From: Mycolicibacterium sp. P9-22 | GTDB lineage: Bacteria > Actinomycetota > Actinomycetes > Mycobacteriales > Mycobacteriaceae | DNA length: 64,000 bases | NCBI RefSeq assembly: GCF_008329585.1 | Contig: NZ_NPKP01000012.1 | Span: 1 to 64,000 of the forward strand | Direction of reading: 5' to 3' | Part shown: positions 58,920-64,000 of the stretch, in pieces | Layout of the letters: the number at the start of each line of letters is the position of its first letter | Numbering within the stretch: the first letter of the stretch is position 1 | Notes under the pieces: model-generated | Seen by the model: the letters and a program-made list of their open reading frames with translations, nothing else | Databases searched by the model: none | Told to the model about the DNA's origin: nothing | Program-made: the position numbers and the translations under genes

Positions 58920-60099
58920 CGTTCCTCGAGGAACTCTGGATCGCCGCCACCCCGATGGCCACCGCGGCGATCGCGGCGGTCACCGGCCAGCCGAACCAGT
59001 CCACCGCTGCGGCGCCGAAGGCCGTGCCCACGCTGCCGCCGATGAAGTACACCACCATGTAGGCGCCGTTGAATCGCGCGGGCGCGCCGGGGTCGATGGC
59101 CAGTACCGTGCTCTGGTTGGCGACCTGCGCGGCGAACAGCCCGGCGTCGAAAAGTGCCAGGCAGATCAGCGTCGCTACGGTGCTGTGCAATACCACCGTC
59201 AGCACGGCGGCGGCTGCGCCGGCCACGACGAGTCCGGTAAGGATGACGATGCGTGCGCCGACCCGGTCGGTCCAGGCGCCCGCCACCCAGGTCGCGCCGA
59301 TGCCGAGCAGGCCGGCCACCGCGAAAAGCCCGATGGTTTCGGCGGAGTATCCGAACGGAGGCCCGGCCAGTGCGACCGCCAGGCCGGCCCAGACCGCGCA
59401 GAATGCGAAGAACCAGAGGGCGCCGCGGGTGGCGGCCGTGCGCAGCGCCGGATGGCTGCGATACAGCCCGGCTGATCCGCGGAGTCCGGCCAGATACCCC
59501 GACCGCACTGTGGCGGTGGCGTGCGGGATCGCCAGCAGGGTGGCGCACGCGATGATTGCGCACAGCGCTGCGAACGACAGAAGTGTTGCGCGCCAACCGA
59601 TCTGATCGGTCAGCCAACCGCCGACAATCCGGCCGCCGAGAATGCCTGCGGAGATCCCGGCGGTGACGATACCGAGCGTGGTGGCGCCCCTGCGAGGCGA
59701 GGCGAGCCGGCCGGCCACCGAACTGAGCTGGGCTCCGACCGTTGATGCGGCGCCGACGATGCCGACCGCCAACCCCAGCAGCCAGGGTGTGGTCGCGGCG
59801 GCGTTCAGCGCCAGCGCCACGCTGAGTACGCCGAACTGCAGCGCCAGCAGACGTCTCGGGGGATACCGGTCCACCAGCGGCACCAGGGTGGCCAGCCCGA
59901 GCAGATATCCCACCGGACCGCAGGCCAGTGCGGACCCGGCCGCGGCGACCGATGCGCCGACCGAATCGGCGACGTCGGCGATAGCGGGCTGCAGTGGATA
60001 GATGGTCGCGGTGCCGGCAGCGGCGGCGAGGGCCATGAAGCACACCGCCGGAGCACTGAGCGTGACAGTGGATTCCGTTGCGGAAACAGGTGTTTGCAC
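58897..60099 (-). CDS. MFS transporter (YnfM-like)
   Basis: A 400-aa twelve-helix carrier of the drug/arabinose-exporter type: YPLQPAIADVADSVG in helix 1-2, PLVDRYPPRRLL as the cytoplasmic loop 2-3 motif and GGRIVGGWLTDQIGWRATLL in helix 5. It probably exports a small molecule. The start is uncertain: GTG at 60099 was chosen, being the first before the hydrophobic region. Divergent from the CoA-transferase-like gene. Confidence 0.82.
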   Translation of the reverse strand: MQTPVSATESTVTLSAPAVCFMALAAAAGTATIYPLQPAIADVADSVGASVAAAGSALACGPVGYLLGLATLVPLVDRYPPRRLLALQFGVLSVALALNAAATTPWLLGLAVGIVGAASTVGAQLSSVAGRLASPRRGATTLGIVTAGISAGILGGRIVGGWLTDQIGWRATLLSFAALCAIIACATLLAIPHATATVRSGYLAGLRGSAGLYRSHPALRTAATRGALWFFAFCAVWAGLAVALAGPPFGYSAETIGLFAVAGLLGIGATWVAGAWTDRVGARIVILTGLVVAGAAAAVLTVVLHSTVATLICLALFDAGLFAAQVANQSTVLAIDPGAPARFNGAYMVVYFIGGSVGTAFGAAAVDWFGWPVTAAIAAVAIGVAAIQSSSRNVRRPLEA

Positions 60100-60173
60100 G
60101 GGATCGACGTTATGGGCCGGTGGATGCGTCGGCTGGCGGCAATTCGACAAGGTAGTGCGGTAGCGTCGGCTGC

Positions 60174-61514
60174 ATGCCGACCGAGCTCACCGCCGAGCAG
60201 GCCGCCGCGCGGCTGCAGGCGACCGACACCCTGGGAATTCCGTTGGGGCCCGGCCAGCCGCCGGCGTTCCTGCGGGCACTGGGTGAGCGTGACGACTGGA
60301 CCGATCTACGGGTCTACGGCGCGCTGCTCGCGGTGCTCACCGAACTCTTCACCCGCCCGGGCGTGCACTACCTGTCCGGGTTCTATGGCCCGCTGGACCG
60401 GGCGCTGCGCGACGCCGGCGCCGACGTCGAGTTCGCGCCCGCGGACTTCCGGCGCTTCGGGCCGCTGCTGCAGCGGCAGTCACCACGGGTGATGACGACG
60501 GTCACGGCCGCACCGGACGCCGACGGCTGGTGCTCGCTGTCGCTGCACGCGGGCGGCACCATCGACGAATTGCGCCGCGCCGGAGCGGATCCCGGCAGAC
60601 TGCTGATCGTCGAGGCCTCCGACGCGTTCCCGCGCACCTATGGCATGGGCGATCAGTACCGCCACGCCCTGCACGTCGACGAGATCGACATCCTGGTGCG
60701 GTCATCGGAGGCGCCGCTCGCGCTGCCCGGTGGTGACACGCCGCCCAGTGACGTGGACCGGGCCATCGCGAAGAACGCCGTCGCGTACATGCCGTCGGGG
60801 GTGACCCTGCAGACGGGGATCGGCTCGATCCCCAACCAGATCGCCACCCTGCTCGCCGAGGGTGACGGCGGCGACTTCGGGTTGCACAGCGAGATGTTCA
60901 CCGACGGCTGCATGCGCCTGCACCGGGCCGGCAAGATCGCCAACTCCCACAAGGGCCAGTTCGACGGTGTGAGCGTAACGACTTTCGCGTTCGGCTCGGC
61001 CGAGCTCTACGAATGGCTGGACGGTAACCGGGAGGTGGCCTTCCTGCCGGTGGAGGTGGTGAACGCGCCGGAGGTGATCGCCGAGAACGACCGCATGGTC
61101 ACCATCAACGGCGCGCTGGCCGTCGACATCCACGGGCAGGTGGTCGCCGACACCATCGACGGTGGTCAGTTCAGCGGGATCGGCGGTGCCGAGGATTTCG
61201 TGGCCGGCGCCGGCCTTGAGCTGTCCGACCGCTCACTGATCTGCCTGCCGTCGACGTACCTGAAAGACGGTGAGCTGCGCTCGCGCATCGTGCCGTGGTT
61301 CGGGCCCGGAGCGGTTATCACCACACCGCGCCATCACGTCGACGTCATCGTCACCGAGCACGGCACCGCCGAACTGGAAGGTCTCACGGTCCGCGAGCGG
61401 GGCGAGGCGCTGGCGGCCATCGCGGACCCGCAGTTCCGGGACGGTCTGCTGGAGGTCGCCCAGCGGGCCGCCAAGGGTCGTTCCCCGGTCGCGGACCGCA
61501 CCATCCTGTTGTAA
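60174..61514 (+). CDS. Acetyl-CoA hydrolase/CoA-transferase family protein
   Basis: A 446-aa protein of the 4-hydroxybutyrate CoA-transferase/acetyl-CoA hydrolase family. TGIGSIPNQIA and FGLHSEMFTDG contain the glutamate that forms the glutamyl-CoA intermediate. The C-terminal half has FSGIGGAEDFVAGA and VITTPRHHVDVIVTEHGTAEL. It would move CoA between short acids. A -10-like TAGCGT lies seven bases before the ATG, another leaderless-type start. The amino-acid ABC transporter genes are convergent, 14 bases away. Confidence 0.87.
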   Translation: MPTELTAEQAAARLQATDTLGIPLGPGQPPAFLRALGERDDWTDLRVYGALLAVLTELFTRPGVHYLSGFYGPLDRALRDAGADVEFAPADFRRFGPLLQRQSPRVMTTVTAAPDADGWCSLSLHAGGTIDELRRAGADPGRLLIVEASDAFPRTYGMGDQYRHALHVDEIDILVRSSEAPLALPGGDTPPSDVDRAIAKNAVAYMPSGVTLQTGIGSIPNQIATLLAEGDGGDFGLHSEMFTDGCMRLHRAGKIANSHKGQFDGVSVTTFAFGSAELYEWLDGNREVAFLPVEVVNAPEVIAENDRMVTINGALAVDIHGQVVADTIDGGQFSGIGGAEDFVAGAGLELSDRSLICLPSTYLKDGELRSRIVPWFGPGAVITTPRHHVDVIVTEHGTAELEGLTVRERGEALAAIADPQFRDGLLEVAQRAAKGRSPVADRTILL

Positions 61515-61528
61515 GGGACGGCCACGCG

Positions 61529-62284
61529 TCACAGCGGATTGAGGATCCGGTCCAGGAATTGGCGGGTGCGTTCCTCTTTGGGATTCTCGATGACCTCTTC
61601 GGGCGTGCCCTGCTCGAGGATGACACCCTTGTCGGTGAACAACACCTGATTGGAAACCTGTCGGGCGAACTGGATTTCATGCGTGACGACAACCAGCGTC
61701 CAGCCCTCGACGGCCAGATCCTTGATGACCGAGAGCACCTCGCCCACCAGCTCCGGGTCCAGTGCCGAGGTCGGCTCGTCGAAGAGCACCAGCTTGGGTT
61801 TGAGCGCCAGCGCCCGCGCGATCCCCACCCGCTGCTGCTGCCCGCCGGACAGCTGGAACGGATACTGATCCTGCTTGGCGGCCAGCCCCACCTGGTCGAG
61901 CAGTGCGACGGCGTCGGCGACCGCCTCCTCCCTGGGACGCTTCTGCACCATCACCGGGCCCTCGATGATGTTCTCCAGCACCGTCTTGTGCGGAAACAGG
62001 TTGTGGCTCTGGAACACGAAACCGCTGCGCGACTGGAACCGGCGCACCTCGGGTCGCGGTGTGGGCGTGGCGAAGTCGATCTCCACATCGTCGACCCGGA
62101 TGACTCCGGCATCGGCGCGATCCAGCGCGTTCAGGGTGCGCAGCAGCGTCGTCTTGCCCGAGCCCGACGGTCCGATGATCGCCGTCGCGGTGCCGGTGGC
62201 CACCTTGAAGGACACCCCGCGCAGCACCTTGTTGTCACCGAACGCCTTCTCGACGCCCTGGGCCTCGACACGATATTCGGTCAT
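61529..62284 (-). CDS. Polar amino-acid ABC transporter ATPase
   Basis: A 251-aa ATPase of the GlnQ/HisP type. Walker A is GPSGSGKTT at 38-46, QSHNLFPHKTVLENI the Q-loop, LSGGQQQRVGIARAL the signature, LVLFDEPTSALDPE Walker B and VTHEIQFA the switch. ATG at 62284 overlaps the permease-fusion stop (ATGA). It powers the fused binding-protein/permease encoded just upstream. Confidence 0.93.
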   Translation of the reverse strand: MTEYRVEAQGVEKAFGDNKVLRGVSFKVATGTATAIIGPSGSGKTTLLRTLNALDRADAGVIRVDDVEIDFATPTPRPEVRRFQSRSGFVFQSHNLFPHKTVLENIIEGPVMVQKRPREEAVADAVALLDQVGLAAKQDQYPFQLSGGQQQRVGIARALALKPKLVLFDEPTSALDPELVGEVLSVIKDLAVEGWTLVVVTHEIQFARQVSNQVLFTDKGVILEQGTPEEVIENPKEERTRQFLDRILNPL

Positions 62285-64000
62285 CTCGCCACGTACCTTT
62301 CCAGTCGATGCTCCACTCTGGCCTGCCCGAAGGACAGCACCAGGCAGATCACCCAGTAGTAGATCGCCGCCGTGCCGTAGAGCGCGAAGAACTCGAAGGT
62401 CGGCGCCGCGACGATCTGGGCCTGGCGCAGCAGCTCGGTGACGAGGATCGTCGAGGCCAGGGAGGTGTCCTTGACCAGTGAGATCAAGGTGTTGGACAGC
62501 GGCGGCACCGCGACCCGGGTGGCCTGGGGCAAGATGATGCGCCGCAGCGCGCCGGTGTAGTTGTAGCCGATGGTCTCGGCGGCCTCCCACTGACCCTTGG
62601 GCACGCTCTGGATGGCGGAACGGATGATCTCGGCGGCGTAGCCGCCGACGTTGAGGCTGAACGCGATCACCGCGGCCGGGAACGGATCGATCTTCACCCC
62701 GAACTCCGGTAGCGCGTAGAACACGATGAACAGCTGGACCAGCAGCGGTGTGCCGCGGATGATCGAGATGTAGAACCGCGCCACATTGCTCAGCACCACG
62801 TTCGACGACAACCGGGCCAGCGCCACCGCCAGCGCGATCACCAGCCCGACGATGAAACTGATGATCGTCAGCGGGATCGTCATGGTGAGCGCGGCCTTGG
62901 CGAGCGGCCACAGGTTGTCGAGCACCAGTTGGAACGCCGAACGCACCTGAGGGGGCTCCTGCTGTGATCCCGGCGCGTTCGGCGTGCTCTCCTGCGCACC
63001 ACCGGTCGCATCGGCCTTCAGGTATTTCTCCGAGATCGCGGTCAGCTTGCCGTCGGCGCGCAGTTCGTCGAGTGCGCCGTTGAGTTCGGGCAGCAGGCCG
63101 CTGTTCTTGCGGGCGGCGAAGCCCTGATCGCTCGTCTGGCCGGTCTGCGCGGCGATCTTGACCGAGGTGTCGCCGGTCTCGGCGAGGTAGGCGTACACCG
63201 CGACGCTGTCGTTCACGGTCGCGTCGATGCGGCCCTGGTTGAGCAGCGTGATCGCCTGCGCGAAGCCCTCCACGCCTTCGACCGTGGCCCCGGCGTCACG
63301 CGCGACCTGAGCCCAGTTGCTGGTGATCGACTGGGCGGTGGTCTTACCCTTCAGATTCTCGAGCGAGGTGATCGAGTCGTCATCGGCCCGGGTGACGATC
63401 ACGCCCTCGCCGACCGTATAGGGCTGGGACAGGTCGTATTTGGCCTGGCGTTCGGGGTTGATGGTGACCTGGTTGGCGACGATGTCGAACCGGTTGGCTT
63501 CCAGGGCGGCGAAAATGGAATCCCATGGGGTTTCCACGAATTGGACGGGTACGCCGAGCTGTTCGCCGACCGCCTTGGCGACGTCGATGTCGTAGCCGAC
63601 CAGATCGCCGGTGGCCGGATCGTGATAGCTGAACGGCGCGTAGGTGCCTTCGGTGCCCACCCGCAGCACGCCGGCCGCCCGGATCGGGGTGTCCGCGGGT
63701 GCCCCGGTGGCGTCGGCCTTGAGGTAGCGCTGCGAGATTTCCTTGAGCGTGCCGTCCGCGCGCAGTTCGCTCAGCGCCCGGTCCAGCTCCGGCAGATAGC
63801 CGCTGTCCTTGCGGGCCGCGAAGCCCTGCTCGCTCTTCTCCCCGACGGTGCCCGCGATCTTGACGCTCTTGTCGCCCGTCTCGGCCAGGTAGGCGTACAC
63901 CGCGATGCTGTCATTGATGACGACATCGACGCGGCCCTGATTGAGCAGCGTGATGGACTGCGTGAAACCCTCCACCGGTTCGACCTTCGCTCCGGCGTCA
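62281..64000 (-). CDS. Amino-acid ABC transporter: two solute-binding domains fused to the permease (5' end outside window)
   Basis: The frame is open to the right edge, so the N-terminus is missing. The visible 573 residues hold the end of one solute-binding domain, a complete second SBP domain (bac_3 type: APFSYHDPATGDLVGYDIDVAKAV in two parts; FDIVANQVTINPERQAKYD) and a GlnP/HisM-type permease with EAA-like AAETIGYNYTGALRR. The two SBP domains are nearly copies of each other: TLLNQGR, AVYAYLAETGD, QGFAARK, KYLKADATG are shared. Fused SBP-permeases occur in GlnPQ of lactic bacteria; two tandem domains there speed capture. Probably for glutamine or a similar amino acid. Confidence 0.9.
   Translation of the reverse strand, partial: DAGAKVEPVEGFTQSITLLNQGRVDVVINDSIAVYAYLAETGDKSVKIAGTVGEKSEQGFAARKDSGYLPELDRALSELRADGTLKEISQRYLKADATGAPADTPIRAAGVLRVGTEGTYAPFSYHDPATGDLVGYDIDVAKAVGEQLGVPVQFVETPWDSIFAALEANRFDIVANQVTINPERQAKYDLSQPYTVGEGVIVTRADDDSITSLENLKGKTTAQSITSNWAQVARDAGATVEGVEGFAQAITLLNQGRIDATVNDSVAVYAYLAETGDTSVKIAAQTGQTSDQGFAARKNSGLLPELNGALDELRADGKLTAISEKYLKADATGGAQESTPNAPGSQQEPPQVRSAFQLVLDNLWPLAKAALTMTIPLTIISFIVGLVIALAVALARLSSNVVLSNVARFYISIIRGTPLLVQLFIVFYALPEFGVKIDPFPAAVIAFSLNVGGYAAEIIRSAIQSVPKGQWEAAETIGYNYTGALRRIILPQATRVAVPPLSNTLISLVKDTSLASTILVTELLRQAQIVAAPTFEFFALYGTAAIYYWVICLVLSFGQARVEHRLERYVAR

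Noticed and set aside
1..64000. CRISPR arrays, insertion sequences, transposases, rRNA
   Set aside because: No regularly spaced repeats, transposase motifs, terminal inverted repeats or rRNA segments were seen on either strand by reading.

Overview
The window is GC-rich actinobacterial DNA and almost certainly comes from a mycobacterium, probably an environmental Mycolicibacterium-type species. The evidence is gene content and order. From memory of M. tuberculosis H37Rv, the same neighbourhoods appear there: the galactan-export block with Bpa (Rv3779-Rv3783), Rv3778c and Rv3777, hisC2 and echA21 (Rv3772, Rv3774), the osmoprotectant transporter proXVWZ with Rv3760 and fadE36, and tyrA with Rv3753c and the tRNA adenosine deaminase. 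LpqH-type lipoproteins, a DUF732 protein, a PE-PPE-domain hydrolase and leaderless-type promoters fit the same assignment. Between these conserved blocks lie accessory genes, many of them small regulator-plus-enzyme modules.

Layout. 1-4.4 kb: three alpha/beta hydrolases, an aldo/keto reductase and a helical hypothetical. 4.4-7.1 kb: a large ATP-binding LuxR regulator. 7.1-12.1 kb (minus): Wzm, GlfT1, Wzt, the proteasome activator Bpa and a membrane glycosyltransferase-like protein, with overlapping or nearly touching genes. 12.2-16.3 kb: a class V aminotransferase-fold protein without its lysine, a quinone oxidoreductase divergent from a MarR regulator, tRNA-Ser(UGA), a barstar-like inhibitor and a MerR regulator. 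16.3-17.2 kb: a stretch without a convincing gene. 17.2-25.4 kb: an Ntn amidase, echA21, hisC, tRNA-Ser(GCU), tRNA-Arg(ACG), a membrane GGDEF-EAL protein and a metallophosphoesterase. 25.4-29.5 kb: an HxlR regulator, two tandem imine-reductase-like genes and an alkyl-sulfatase-like enzyme.

29.5-33.8 kb is a compact phosphonate module: an FAD oxidase of the phosphonate-associated type, a phosphonatase-like hydrolase that keeps the Schiff-base lysine, a GlpT-like transporter and a GntR/UTRA regulator. One operator motif occurs in front of both the oxidase and the regulator. 33.8-42.8 kb is mostly conserved mycobacterial housekeeping. tRNA-Ser(CGA) follows, with a strong intrinsic terminator.

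44-50.4 kb is a second regulatory unit. Two TetR genes, two paralogous alpha/beta hydrolases, two SDR enzymes, a DUF4345 membrane protein and an old-yellow-enzyme homologue share six copies of an 18-bp palindrome, two in each of three control regions. Four or five of the six overlap a -10-like box or the adjacent promoter. 50.4-64 kb holds secreted hydrolases, a zinc alcohol dehydrogenase, two LpqH-family lipoproteins, a tRNA-guanine transglycosylase of unusual motif, a P450, an MFS carrier, a CoA-transferase and an amino-acid ABC transporter. In that transporter two near-identical solute-binding domains are fused to the permease; this gene runs off the right edge.

All assignments come from reading the sequence and from family knowledge; no database search was run. 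Homologues named from M. tuberculosis are recalled, not aligned.
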